A stretch of 64,000 bases of DNA from Anthoceros angustus (GCA_010909165.1 VJWM01000107.1:496001-560000), one strand, 5' to 3'. Positions 23,391 to 34,105 are shown, counted from the first letter of the stretch. Notes: a model not told the origin generated them from the letters alone. Numbers and translations are program-made.

Positions 23391-24774
23391 ATGGATATGC
23401 AGATAGAAGAGTTCAATTCCTTTCTCCCTGCCAGCGATGTGCTGGTGGTGCTGTGCGTGAAAAAGCTGAGGGCCTGCCAGGAGAAGATCTGCGAACTTGC
23501 TCTGCACTCGCATGTGCTCAGGGCGCAGTCGACGTCGAAGTACTTCCTAGATGAACTTCCTGCTGGCAATGTCCCGCCAGCGAACAATAACACGAGGTAA
23601 CGAGTTGTAAGCTGCTTCCAAGTCGGTTTGACGCCAGGAGCGGCAAGTTTCAAGTTTTCAAGGCAGCAGAGTCACTAACCACGTGTTATAAGCTGTGATT
23701 CGCAGGACCAGGCTGCTGCTCACATGCATGCATCCGCTCTCGAACCAGCCAATGCCGTCTTCCTACGTGAAATGCTTGAAAGGAATGTATCAGGCCCATT
23801 TTTATGGAGATTCTGTGAGCAGCTTAAGCTTGTCGCAGATGAGTAGCGTGGCAGAGGCAATAGGCCTTTTGGAAGCGGCCATCTCGATCGGCTTCAGTAT
23901 GGGAGTGAAAGCCTCGTTTCGCTACATTCAAGATGCGAAATTGACTTCTGCTGAGAAGGAATCTATTTCAACGTATCTCAGCTCCATCCATGTTTCTGAC
24001 CCCAAGTCTAGCGTGGCAGTGCGGCCTGATTATGAATTTGGAGGCTTTCATCATGTCTTCAGCTGCGACTGTGACCTTGTGAAAATCGCTCTTATCGAAA
24101 AGTGGAAAGGTGCGCTGGCTTGCTGGCGCGGAGGAGTGGAAGAGCGCAATGACGCTCGTCCACGGATTCCTGGTGACCTTCCTAAAGTATGGGTGACAAG
24201 AATGACATGCTACAAGATTATGTGGTTGTTGGAAATGGCTGAGGATCTCGGCGTCGCCGACAAGTGTATTGAGTACTTTGTGCACGAGAGCCTCTTGGTC
24301 CATATGCTACATCAGTACATTCAGAGTTCAGAGAAGACTGCAACCGACCATGAGGTTATCAAGGATGAAGTAGAAGCATTGGTTGAAGCATTGTACTTCA
24401 TCGGGCTGCGAATAATGGACGCCCTAGCATTGGGCACGAAGGAGGGAAACATTTGTGGCGAGCTCACCCAACGACGTGCTTTCGGTCAGAGCCTTTATGT
24501 ATTCCGGAAAATACTCGGTAATCCACATGCACGCCATCACTTTCGAAAACTCAGATTTGGCGAAACCAGGATTTTGCACATGGCTAGTGCTGGAAGCATA
24601 CCGATGTCCAAAGCTTTGCAAAAATCTTTCTGGGATTTGTCTGTTGCAGGCCCTGACCCGAAGAAAGCCATCAGGAAATCCATTAAGCATCTGGCCCGTA
24701 AACTTCAGGTACCTTTCGAAAACTTGGAGTTGAAGCTAGATGGGCAGATATGGGAAGCAATCTTAGAAGAATAA
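23391..24774 (+). CDS. BTB/POZ-domain protein, cluster copy 1
   Basis: Two exons (23391-23596 and 23706-24774). Exon 1 carries the BTB core: FNSFLPASDVLVVLC, then ELALHSHVLRAQS.KYF and ELPAGNVPP. Exon 2 continues YVKCLKGMYQAHFYGDSVSS, then a helical BACK-like part (VKASFRYIQDAKLTSAEKES) similar in plan to plant BTB proteins of the At3g50780/At1g63850 group, where an 'xxYLEAVPWxxEE' segment occupies this place. The C-terminal part has RAFGQSLYVFRKILGNPHARHHF. Total about 425 residues. BTB proteins often act as substrate adaptors of CUL3 ubiquitin ligases; no partner domain is visible here, so function is open. It is a paralogue of the genes at 35346 and 38293. Confidence 0.8.
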
Positions 24775-25437
24775 GGTTAGAAGCAAGTTTCTGACTTGCG
24801 ATGCTGTCCAGAAACCAAAGGGAGACTTGTCTCTCCGTGAACGTCACATTGTCTTTACTGGTGCTCGAGCTCTGAAATTTGATGTTCGGGGATTATCCTC
24901 TTTCTCAAGGAGAGATGGAAAAGCCCTTTTTGGTTGTCAAAAGCATTGAGCTAAAGATCAGATTTTACCCATTTGGTACCGGTGAAGGCACTTGTCAAAC
25001 GGGCTGATAGAGACGTCGTGGGACATAAGAATCTAACACCATAATTTTTGAAGGAGGTGAATAATCTCGATGGGGTTTCCGTAAATAATCTATGAACGGG
25101 GGTTTTTGATGGCCCATAAAACAGCATTTATTAGTCATTTTGAAAAACATCTTCGAAAAAAAGGTATCACTCAATAAAGTTACTACTTTCCTATCAGCAA
25201 TGTTTCTGTCGAATGGTGGTCACAAACTCGAACGTATGGGATTAATGCAAAGTGGGACCTGTGAGGAAGGCCGTTTCTGCCGGGAAGGGACGACCGTAAA
25301 TTTAGTTTTGGAAGGAAAATGTGGTTTAGTAAGGACACAACAAAAGCCACGGACAGGGTATTTCCAAAACACGGTAACATCTGAAACCGGACGTACAACA
25401 TTCACTCTGGGGCCCGGGACAAACCGTGATTTGAGTT
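24775..25437. other. BTB 3' flank and unassigned sequence
   Basis: The first ~200 bp (CACATTGTCTTT, GGGGATTATC) also occur after the other BTB copies at 34260, 36870 and 39740, so the 3' flank was duplicated with the gene. The rest up to the interrupted frame is A/T-rich with no supported gene. Confidence 0.5.
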
Positions 25438-25849
25438 TCATTCATCCCCAGAGTTCAATCCTTCGTCATCACTTGGTTCAGCTTCTCCAGCATTGTCATC
25501 ACTATCTTCAGCGGCACTTTGACTCGCAAGCTGTATGAAACCGCGCAACTTACAGAGCTTATCCTTATCGCTTTTTTGTCCACCGCATACAAATGTTTTC
25601 GTGCGTTCAACACAAACCCAAAATACAGGATGACTGTTTCATTCACAAATACCTCCTGTATGTTTTTTGGGTAATGGACCTTATTCCTTTTTTCCTCGGC
25701 ATTGGACCAGATAGGTTGGCACTCTGGCGGACTATGTATTCCTGCACATCTCTCCCTTTGTACGCATCTGTGTGCTCGGTCCGATACCAGTGGATAAGAA
25801 AGTGACACTACAACGAAACCATGCCCTTTACTAACCTCTGATTTATGGA

Positions 25850-26330
25850 GAGATGAGAGAGTGGAGCACTTTATCGTTTTACTACGGGGGTTTCTGGGCC
25901 AATTATTTTTTAGGAGTATAGCCCTAGACTTTACAACATGGGTTGCGTTGTTTTACTATGGTGGGGTTTCGCCACGACTCAATACGATGACGTGGCAGCG
26001 CCGAAAGTCCGTTGAAAAGGGGGCAATTGAGGTTCAGAACAAGATGGAGGACTTTACTACGCAAGTAGGGAAATTACTATAGGGGGTTTTACAAAGGAAT
26101 CCGTTTTTTACTACAACCTTGTGTTACAACGTTTACCTTTTCTAAGGGTCTTATTTACTAAGCGAGTTCTAAACCCTACACGCCTTGATTTACAACGGAT
26201 TTATTTTTATATTGTAGAATTTCCGTATGGGATCACTACGGGCATATATGACACACGCAATGTGCTGTCTTTTACTAAGTTATTAATTGGATTACAACAT
26301 GGCCTTTTTGCGTCCGTTCAGGGTTTGCCA
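25850..26330. repeat. left subterminal region of the CACTA element
   Basis: Scattered TTTTACTAC, TTTACTAA and TTTACAAC motifs, less regular than on the right side. Confidence 0.6.
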
Positions 26331-27689
26331 CAAACCACGATTGAAAACCCTTCCATGTTCACACTAATGGGGTTTGGGCCAAAACGCGCCTTTATGGCAT
26401 CTCACAGAAGCCTCATGGTATCTCGCCGCTCGGCCACCCATTGGAGAATCCGGAGTCCATGGCATGCATCAATTCGAGCATCGAATCTATCTCCGAAAGG
26501 CAACGGCCCACTACCATGAACCGCGGGAATTCTAGGAACTCGCATCCGGACATCTGAACAATTCTGGGCATCTTCCGCGGTCACGATGGTGTCGCGTGGG
26601 GAGTTGACCCCGACCGCCCATGCGTGTTCAAAGGTGGCGCGGATGGTGGCCTCGGCGGTGTACTCGCCACCCATCTCCGGAGACCACCGGTCTGCGCGCC
26701 GATGCTTGTTAATCACAACCACAACCACAGAAACCAAACACATGTGACCATCGAAATGCCCGATTAGGGGTTTGGAGTCGCGACTTTGTTGCGGACAGCG
26801 AAGGCAACATGCTCACCGTAATCGCGCCCAATCTCCGTAATCGCGAGGGCTAATCAGAATCACCTCCTTCAAGATAAGTCGCATCCGACGATGAGAAGAG
26901 GCCTCGAGGCGGTGGCCTCTTCTTATGGCCTAGACAGCCAAAGGCTGCCGCCACGTGTCTTGATCAAGCAGGCGTTTGTTCTGATCCAACGGCATGCCGA
27001 ATGATGCGTTGCCTGTGCTCGTGCTTCTAATGTAACTCGAGTGGTCAAAGATGACTTGAGTGGTCAAGGCTTGATAAAGAACCCTCAGCCGTAGTTCCAT
27101 GAGTGCCTTGTGCGGATTAGGGTCCTTGGGTTTAGGTGTTTCCATGTGACTTACCTTATATTACTTGGGAACATTGCGCGTATGAAATTTTCAAGGACAA
27201 GGACAAGCACTAGTAGGTAGGGTCCTTGGCCTTTGGGTTTACGATCTGCGGCGGGGCTGCTGAGCCGTTCCCATGGTACAAGGATACATTACCTTAAATA
27301 CACATCCGAGTCGGCAAAAATCATCTAAGGGCGGAACGCGGTGGGCCGGCAGCTGAACGCTCGCCTCACCGAGTTCCCGCCCAAACCCTAAAAAGCCATC
27401 ATAGGCTGAGAACCACGTCCGGACGGGGTGGAGCGATCGATCGGCGACCACGAATTCTAGGGAGACCAGGAGAACTTACCACGCTGTTACAACTAGGACA
27501 CTTGGGCGGTAAAGCGGGCGGGAGGAGGGATTGACGCCACATCGCCCTCATTTGGAGTCCATGGGGATATAGGGTAAGGGTGCACACTCCTCGGCGGATC
27601 GCGTTGTGTCCCATGTGAGCTGCAAGTGTAGCTATAGGCATGCCTTTCGTTTCAGTGCTCTTGTTAATCACAACCAACCATGGGTCCGG
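26331..27689. other. CACTA interior without a recognised gene
   Basis: Open stretches exist on both strands (for example 26402-26743 and 27399-27677, minus). None resembles a known transposase or host protein. The phrase CTTGTTAATCACAACCA occurs twice (about 26705 and 27659), a trace of internal duplication. Confidence 0.4.
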
Positions 27690-28343
27690 ATGCCAAAATC
27701 GCAGAAGATCGAGCGCGAGACGAACAAGGACACTCGGCGCTTGGCGGCGATCGCAATGGTTGCGGAAATCTTCGTGGAGGCAACCGTGGAGGGGATGACT
27801 GGTCTGGACCCAAAGTTGGTTGTACTTGACAAGAACATGGAAGTGGCTGCCGCTTTTCTTGGACCGTCACCCGGGAGATTGAAGGGCGCATGGCGGAATG
27901 TTAAAGCATCACGTGACATGTCTGTGTCCGTTGGCAACAGCGAGAATGAAGAGCCAGCAAAAAAACGGGCTTCAAGCGGGCATGGGGATACTCGCGGGCG
28001 CAAACGGGGCGGTGGGAAAGGCAGAGATGGAACGCGGCCGGTGGCCGGGCTTGGTGCCGATGGCCATGGAAGAGCCTGGACTAGCCAGGTTCACACCACG
28101 GCCAGCAAGCGTGGCCGTGTGTGCACACCTGCCCGAACATTGGGGCGGCCCAAAACCCGTGCTGCCACTGCGATGGCAAAGGCCGCCGCTGCTTGCTCTG
28201 GGTCTGATGGTGATGTTGGGCAGGAGTCATGGTACAAGGACAGGGTCTCTGATGAAGATGCCTCGGATGAGGAGCGCCCGAGTAACAGGGGGACAGAGGT
28301 GGAGTCTGAATCAGACATTGACGAGGAAGGCGCCGCAAAGTGA
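27690..28343 (+). CDS. CACTA-borne hypothetical protein with basic and acidic tracts
   Basis: Open frame from MPKSQKIERETNKDTRRLAA. It has a moderately ordered N-terminal part (about 75 residues, FVEATVEGMTGLDPKLVVLD), a central basic R/K/G-rich tract (KKRASSGHGDTRGRKRGGG), and an acidic serine-rich end (DEDASDEE, ESESDIDEEG). The frame is open upstream to 27606, but the ATG at 27690 is more plausible. It is unknown to me. A DNA-binding accessory protein like TNPA would suit its place, but only by analogy. Its 3' half lies in the tandemly duplicated segment. Confidence 0.4.
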   Translation: MPKSQKIERETNKDTRRLAAIAMVAEIFVEATVEGMTGLDPKLVVLDKNMEVAAAFLGPSPGRLKGAWRNVKASRDMSVSVGNSENEEPAKKRASSGHGDTRGRKRGGGKGRDGTRPVAGLGADGHGRAWTSQVHTTASKRGRVCTPARTLGRPKTRAATAMAKAAAACSGSDGDVGQESWYKDRVSDEDASDEERPSNRGTEVESESDIDEEGAAK

Positions 28344-28495
28344 GGCAGTCAAGCTGGGTCTATGCCCCGGGGCGTTATGGGCGATGTATGACTTCGCATG
28401 CAGAAGAGTCTGGCGCCTCGCAATCACAGGCAACAATAAGGATTTCGACGATGACATGGTGGTTACCTCGCCGCTAACCACGATGGGGGTGGAAC

Positions 28496-28945
28496 ATGAT
28501 GAGGGGCGGTAGGGATCGCCCAAGCGGTGAGACGGACCAACCTAGCGCGGTTAGCGGTGTACCACACAGTCAGAAAAAGCCAACAATGTGGGCAAATTTC
28601 ATGCGGCATGTGAAGTCTGCAAATGCGGAGAACCCTTCGGCTGGAGAAGCCGCTGCAGACCCTACCCATGCTGACAGTGTGAACGCTGGATTTGGTGTCC
28701 GTCCTGACATTGGAGATTGTGTTGCCACGAGTGCAGGTGTCTTACTTGGTGGTGCAGAGTTTCAGCATCTTCCTCGTGATGAAGATGTTGAGGAAGATGT
28801 TGAGGACACCCTTCCTCCTGAATGCCGGGATGTGGAGGTGAAGGGCAAGAGGGGTCCAAAGCAGAAGAGGGTTCATCATATCTCCCACGAAGTGTTGCCC
28901 GAACATCTGCATCCTTTTGGTAAGTACGCAACTTGCAGTTCATGA
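28496..28945 (+). CDS. CACTA-borne hypothetical frame, copy A
   Basis: Encodes HADSVNAGFGVRPDIGDCVA, a segment FQHLPRDEDVEEDVEDTLPP and a basic KGKRGPKQKRVHH. A GT donor after HLHPFG (about 28920) suggests that it continues into the frame at 29115-29406. No known domain recognised. Confidence 0.35.
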   Translation: MMRGGRDRPSGETDQPSAVSGVPHSQKKPTMWANFMRHVKSANAENPSAGEAAADPTHADSVNAGFGVRPDIGDCVATSAGVLLGGAEFQHLPRDEDVEEDVEDTLPPECRDVEVKGKRGPKQKRVHHISHEVLPEHLHPFGKYATCSS

Positions 28946-29114
28946 AATCTTGTTAGGGTTACAGTGGGGTACATATTTATCCAGGCCTGAAATTCAGGTG
29001 TGGATCCAGGTTTCGTTCAGCAGGCCTGGATCAGCCATGATAACCCGGCATGGTTCAGGCCTGTCCTAACGTTCGGTAGTACTAACCTGGTTGCAGCTGC
29101 GCTTGTTTTCCAGG

Positions 29115-29406
29115 GTTCATCTACCATGAGAGTCCCTCGTACTTACCCATGAAGGACAGAGTCCATTTTGCGGTCCGGTACATATGCAATCCACTCATAC
29201 ATCCCTTTTGGAAACAGACTGAAGCCATCCAGCTTCATGTTGAGACATGTATCAGGCAAACTATGACTAGGCCATGGGAGTTTCAGCCTATTGTCCTGCA
29301 GTTTTTGAGCATTAATTTGAAGTATTGGAGGAACAATGTTAGAAAGGAGGCCAGGTATCATTTGCAGGGGAAAAAGTCTGACCCCCATTATGTCCCGAAG
29401 GTGTAG
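29115..29406 (+). CDS. CACTA-borne hypothetical frame, possible 3' exon
   Basis: An AG acceptor just before GGGTTCATCTACC opens a frame with MKDRVHFAVRYICNPLIHPF, WEFQPIVLQFLSINLKYW and RYHLQGKKSDPHYVPKV, then stops. It looks protein-like (aromatic, amphipathic) but is unassigned. A degraded counterpart lies at about 30358-30640. Confidence 0.35.
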
Positions 29407-29793
29407 CGAGTTCACACCACGGCCAGCAAGCGTGGCCGTGTGTGCACACCGCCCGGACATTGGGGCGGCCCAAAACCCGCGGCCGCCACCGCGATGGCAA
29501 AGGCCGCCGCCGCTTGCTCTGGGTCCGATGGTGATGTTGGGCGAGTCATGGTACAAGGATGGTCTCGATGAAGATGCCTCGGATGAGGAGCCTGTGGGGA
29601 TGAGGTGGAGTCTGAATCGGACATTGACGAGGAAGGGCGCCGCAAAGTGAGGCGCTAAGCCGGGTCTATGCCCCGGGCGCAGGGCGATGTATGACTTCGC
29701 GAAGAGTCCGCGCCGCAATCACTGTGCAACAATAAGGATTTCCGACGATGACATGGTGGTTACCTCGCCGCTAACCACGATGGATGGTGGAAC

Positions 29794-30225
29794 ATGATGA
29801 GGGCTGAGATCGGTAGGGATCGCCCAAACGGTGAGACAGACCAACTGGCGCGGTTAGCGGTACCACATGTAAAAGCCAACAATGTGCGATGTGAAGTCGC
29901 AAATGCGGAGAACCCTTCTGCTGGAGAAGCCGCTGCAGAGCCTACCCATGCTGACAGTGTGAACGCTGGATTTGGTGTCCGTCCTGACATTGGAGATTGT
30001 GTTGCCACGAGTGCATGTGTCTTACTTGGTGGTGCAGAGTTTCAGCATCTTCCTCGTGATGAAGATGTTGAGGAAGATGTTGAGGACACCCTTCCTCCGA
30101 ATGCCGGATGTGGAGGTGAAGGGCAAGAGGGGTCCAAAGCGGAAGAGGGTTCATCATATCTCCCACAGTGTTGCCCAACATCCGCATCCTTTTGGTACGC
30201 AACTTGCGTTCATGAAATCTTGTTA
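29794..30225 (+). pseudogene. eroded copy B of the CACTA hypothetical frame
   Basis: Repeats the VNAGFGVRPDIGDCVATSA and FQHLPRDEDVEEDVED segments of copy A, then leaves frame because of small deletions (near 30100 and 30170). Confidence 0.5.
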
Positions 30226-30639
30226 GGGTTAGTGTATATTTATCCAGCTGAAATTGTGTGGATCCGAGTTTCGTTCAGCAGCTGGATCGCCATGATAACC
30301 CGGCATGGTTCAGCTGTCCTAACATTCGGTAGTACTAACACGCGCTTGTTTTCCGTGGTTCATCTACCATGAGAGTCCCTCGATTTACCCATGAAGGATG
30401 AGTCCATTTTGCGGTCCGGTACATATGCAATCCACTCATACATCCCTTTTGGAAACAGATGAAGCCATCCAGCTTCATGTTGAGACATGTATCAGGCAAA
30501 CTATGACTAGGCCATGGGAGTTTCAGCCTATTGTCCTGCAGTTTTGAGCATTAATTTGAAGTATTGGAGGAACAATGTTAGAAAGGAGGCTGTATCATTT
30601 GCGGGAAAAAGTCGACCCCATTATGTCCCGAAGGTGTGA

Positions 30640-31420
30640 AGGAGTATTGGGATGTGTTTTGAAGGAGGAGCAAGACAAGATAAGTGGAGTTGTGGCTCCT
30701 AGCCAAGAAAACCGGCCGCCATGAGCGGGATGAAGGAGGTAGGAAGCGGTTCATATTCATGCTTTGGGTACGGAGGTCGGAAGGGTTTTTAGACAGTTTA
30801 AAGCGAAGTACTCAAGGGACCCAAGCGAATGAGATAAGGGCTGTAGGAAGTAATCATGGGTCTTGGCTTTCAAAGTGAGAGTGTATTGGAAGGAGTCCAA
30901 AATGGAGCGACCCTTTTGGGTCCGTTGGTGGTGTAAATGGGGAGAAGGAGAAGGCTAATGTGGTGTGGGACATGTTGAAGGAGGCGAGATATCGATCGAT
31001 GAATGCGATGGGAAAGTCATGGAGGCCATCATGAAGCACAATGTTGCTGAGGACGGGTGGATGGTGAGGGAATATCTTCCCCGCAAATTGGCAAAGGATG
31101 CCGAGGCTGCTAAGGATGCATAAGCCTGCTTCAGATGAGAGTCCTGCTTCTTGTCTTTAGACACCCTGTGTTTGTCCATGCTTTTCTGTTCTTTGCTAAT
31201 GGCTGCTTTTTTTGCAGTTGGAAAACTTTTGGGGCTCTGCCATAGAGATGTTGTGTCTGTGGAGAAGACACAAGTGCACCTTGTGCAATGCGAGGATGAG
31301 CCGAGACTCGAATGATGGCGTGGTCTAGATAGTAGATTCGCCATATTTTGTGAACAAACTCCTAAACACTCTAAGCCCTTTTCTTTTACAAATGCTTTTA
31401 GGGATCATTCACTTACTACG
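30640..31420 (+). pseudogene. degraded element-borne coding sequence
   Basis: Frame fragments such as KEYWDVF, KISGVVAPSQEN and the better piece MEAIMKHNVAEDGWMVREYL, then LPRKLAKDAEAAKDA and a stop at about 31125, show former coding sequence broken by indels. The remainder to 31420 shows nothing clear. Confidence 0.35.
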
Positions 31421-31424
31421 ATAC

Positions 31425-31665
31425 TTTTACTACAGATGTTTTACTACCGCTTTTCATTTCAGGCGCTTTACTATAAGGGTTTTACTACATTGCTTTTACT
31501 ACAAGAGTTTTACTACTTACTTTTACTACAAAAGTTTTACTACATTGCTTTTACTACAAGAGTTTTACTACATTGTTTTTACTACAAGAGTTTTACTACA
31601 TTACTTTTACTACCAGAGTTTTACTACATTACTTTTACTACAAGAGTTTTACTACAGTCGTTTAA
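31425..31665 (+). repeat. right subterminal array of TTTTACTAC repeats
   Basis: About eight units of roughly 28 bp, alternating TTTTACTACAAGAG and TTTTACTACATTGC. Such arrays near CACTA ends are the usual binding sites for the element's own DNA-binding protein. Further GTAGTAAA motifs continue to the right terminus. Confidence 0.8.
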
Positions 31666-32484
31666 ATTAGACCACAGTTAATTAACCATGGTTTATTCAC
31701 ACCAGTTAATAAACCATGGTTTGTTAACTGATGATTTAAACCTGACACGAGTTAATAACTAATCATGGTTAAAATAGATTTACCCCCGTAGTAAACGATG
31801 AAAGTAATTTATGTCGTAAATTACACTGTAGGCAGTAACTAACCGGTGTACGTGAAGAGAATACATCATATTAAATTATAGTATTTATCCCTATATACGG
31901 TATGAGGACATTACCACGGAAATTAACGCTTTGTCTTTACTACGGGTGTTTTACTACTGGAGTAGTAATTACATAGTAAAGTCCGTTGTAAAGTCCGTTG
32001 TAAAGGTTATGTTTTCCTTGTAGTGTGAGGTCGTGGTGCATTTAGCTTCGCGTCAATGACCTCCCCAATCCAGAATGGCCTGTTATGCATGTCCGTAATG
32101 CACGGCACTACCAGAAACATCCCCTTCCGGATTTCCGTTATGTCCCCATTCATCCGCGCCATTTCCCGCTGTTGCCTTCCCGCATTTTGATATGCCCCCA
32201 AGTACATATCACACTGTGGGAGGTCTCTCAATAATGCCTCATCGAGCAAAGGTTCATCCGACACTTGAAGTGGTCGGGCTGTATGATCCACTTTTGCACG
32301 TGAAAACCACTTCCAAGGACGCTCTAGCACTAGCCTGATATTATTCTCCACAATGACAACCATCTCCTTCTGGTCCACCCAAAAGGCTTCCCACCACTTG
32401 TACTCTTCAGCAGTCACCTATGGACGCAAATCTTTTAATCCTTCCTGCAAATGGGCCACAATTTTCGTCGGTGATAGGACACCT

Positions 32485-32563
32485 GCCGTTCCCTTCATGT
32501 CCCCCCTAGCTCCACCCGCATGCACCGACGGGTGGTGCTAGGGGGGGACATGAAGGGAACGGC
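32485..32563. repeat. 26-bp inverted repeat (hairpin)
   Basis: The left arm 32485-32510 (GCCGTTCCCTTCATGTCCCC...) pairs with the right arm 32537-32563 with one extra G in the right arm. The loop is 26 bp. It lies just upstream of the split minus-strand frame. Confidence 0.75.
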
Positions 32564-32586
32564 CGCAGCACACCCTGCCCATGGGC

Positions 32587-32720
32587 GCTAGCATTGCCTT
32601 AAAGCCCAAGTGGTTGCATTGAGTGCCAGACGTTGGCATGGGCGCATGGGCAACCAACTTCCTTCATTTTAAGGACGCTGGCATTGCCTTAAAGCCCAAG
32701 TGGTTGCACTGAGTGCCAGA
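32587..32720 (+). repeat. 44-bp direct repeat
   Basis: GCATTGCCTTAAAGCCCAAG and its continuation to GAGTGCCAGA occur at 32587-32630 and 32677-32720 with two mismatches. Confidence 0.8.
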
Positions 32721-32960
32721 AGGTTGAAGACCACGACTGGCGAGCTTTTGGATGAAGGTCGGCAAATCCTAAATGTTGTGTGGCAATCGACATCATCGGA
32801 AGCTCAGCCCAAGAATTATACTAATGAATGCGAGCAAGCATTGGAGGAGAATGACAGCTTTGACGCCGAGGATATGGACCGCCTTCGGAATTTGGTGGTG
32901 GTCCTTGACTCTGTATCGGAGCAAGGCATGAACGAGTTGTCAAGCCACCCTCTTGAATGA
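32700..32960 (+). CDS. hypothetical small protein (86 codons)
   Basis: An acidic, helical frame (LLDEGRQILNVVWQS, ALEENDSFDAEDMDRLRN). It overlaps the second 44-bp repeat. It may be a remnant of the older element that the CACTA copy entered. No family recognised, and a chance frame is possible. Confidence 0.25.
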   Translation: MVALSARRLKTTTGELLDEGRQILNVVWQSTSSEAQPKNYTNECEQALEENDSFDAEDMDRLRNLVVVLDSVSEQGMNELSSHPLE

Positions 32961-33226
32961 CTTTTGTTGATGCTGATGACCACTTCCTCCTTTAGCAGTT
33001 GTTTATTGCAAAGTTTTCACGAATACTGAAATGACACTCTCGCAAGTACAAGCATGATTTTTATTGTGTTCCACCACTTAAAAAGTGAATGTTTTCGGTT
33101 GCAAAGAACAGATGTAAACGGCAGCCCACTGTGCATTCTACAAAAACGCATACGGCCCCGCACCCTACAGTGCTCTAGTTCTGGGGTGTAAAATTGAAAG
33201 TGCGTCTTTTATCAAAGGTATGGACT

Positions 33227-33553
33227 GAGAAAGGGTGTGCCCATTATGAAAGCTTGGCAGATATGCTATCGCAGGAAGGGTGTAAACTGTTACAAGGGGG
33301 TGCTGTTTTGATCAAGTTACTATATTCCCCCCTTCAAAAATATCATGTTATCCCCTTGTTATCCCCTTTTTTGCCTGGGAAGATCTTACGGATCGAGAAA
33401 AGGTGTGCCCATTATGAAAGCTATGATATGCTATCGCAGAAGGGTGTAAACTGCAAGGTGCTGTTTTGATCAAGTTACTATATTCCCCCCTTCAAAAATA
33501 TCATGTTATCCCCTTGTTATCCCCTTTTTTGCCTGGGAAGATCTTACAGATCG
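33227..33553 (+). repeat. ~168-bp tandem duplication
   Basis: Copy 1 (33227-33394) and copy 2 (33395-33553) share GTGTGCCCATTATGAAAGCT, TTCAAAAATATCATGTTATC and TTGCCTGGGAAGATCTTAC. Copy 2 is shorter by several small deletions. Confidence 0.85.
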
Positions 33554-33891
33554 AGACCTGCATTAGTTCAGAAGTACTGGCTAGTCTTCTAAACTGGCCT
33601 AGCACGCACAATTTATTGCTCAAAGTGCACCACCAACCCACAAGACGATACCTTGTTGTGTCTGCGTGGTGGATGCACATTCCACAGGATTTGGTGCCAC
33701 TCTGTCTATAGCAGAGCTACTTCCACTTGCCAATACAACGAATTTTACTTCAAATTTTCCACGTTTTTTGCGACAGCCATGAAGTTAGCCTGCAGGAAGA
33801 GCGAAGTGTAGAGTTTTAGTACCAGCGATGAGACTTAATGGTAGATATGAGCAGAAAGTGGCGGTGTTAGGTGCATTATCGGATGAGAAAA

Positions 33892-33915
33892 GGCGGCTAA
33901 CTGCCAACAACTCCC
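33892..33915 (+). promoter_or_regulatory. palindromic upstream element before the BTB relic
   Basis: GGCGGCTAACTGCC with one change in the right arm, again followed by AACAACTC (here duplicated), about 200 bp before the relic's start codon. Confidence 0.4.
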
Positions 33916-34105
33916 AACAACTCCCAAGGAATAATTAAGGGAGCTGTAATGTAGGAAGGATGACACTGAGCAAGGTCAGTCTGTGGCAGGGGCTTGAGTT
34001 GTGAACCTCAGGCTTCTTGATTCTTCTCCAGGAATATCTCTTCGGTGCACTACAAATTTGACCATTCGAACGAAGATCTCGTCTTCACTGTACATTTGTC
34101 TTGCC

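Larger units (their letters stand above)
28089..30635 (+). repeat. 1.32-kb tandem duplication inside the CACTA element
   Basis: Copy A starts at 28089 and copy B at 29410, both with GTTCACACCACGGCCAGCAA. The offset is about 1321 bp. Copy B follows copy A through the whole unit but lacks many 1-10 base pieces, often at short repeats, so it is shorter and its frames are broken. Confidence 0.85.
25806..32025. mobile_element. CACTA (En/Spm, CMC) DNA transposon, probably non-autonomous
   Basis: The left end is CACTACAACGAAA at 25806. The right end, read on the minus strand, is CACTACAAGGAAAAC ending at 32025. Both ends are flanked by the 3-bp target duplication TGA (25803-25805 and 32026-32028), as expected for CACTA elements. 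Both subterminal regions are crowded with TTTACTAC/GTAGTAAA motifs, the kind of repeat bound by the TNPA-type protein. The 6.2-kb interior holds open frames rich in basic and acidic low-complexity segments and a 1.3-kb tandem duplication. I see no recognisable CACTA transposase, so mobility would depend on a helper element. Confidence 0.9.
25438..32420 (-). pseudogene. degenerate open frame split by the CACTA insertion
   Basis: The right flank (32417 down to 32026) reads EEYKWWEAFWVDQKEMVVIV ... MHNRPFWIGEVIDAKLNAP. Removing the transposon and one TGA copy continues the same frame into the left flank (25802 downward) as HFLIHWYRTEHTDAYKG ... RKKGIRSITQKTYRRYL, then a stop at about 25640. Other frames continue with PVFWVCVERTKTF and an acidic end near 25440 (SAAEDSDDNAGEAEPSDDEG), so the frame was already decayed or contains an unrecognised intron. 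The FWIGEV...HWY pattern resembles the short C-terminal module of some plant and algal transposon-encoded proteins. I do not recognise the family with confidence. Confidence 0.45.

Noticed and set aside
31425-31665. Regular repeats resembling a CRISPR array
   Set aside because: No unique spacers; the units are contiguous variants of one motif and sit at a CACTA terminus in a eukaryotic genome.
32007-32025. Last codons (TTRKT) of the minus-strand frame at 32.0-32.4 kb
   Set aside because: They are encoded by the transposon terminus, not by the original gene.
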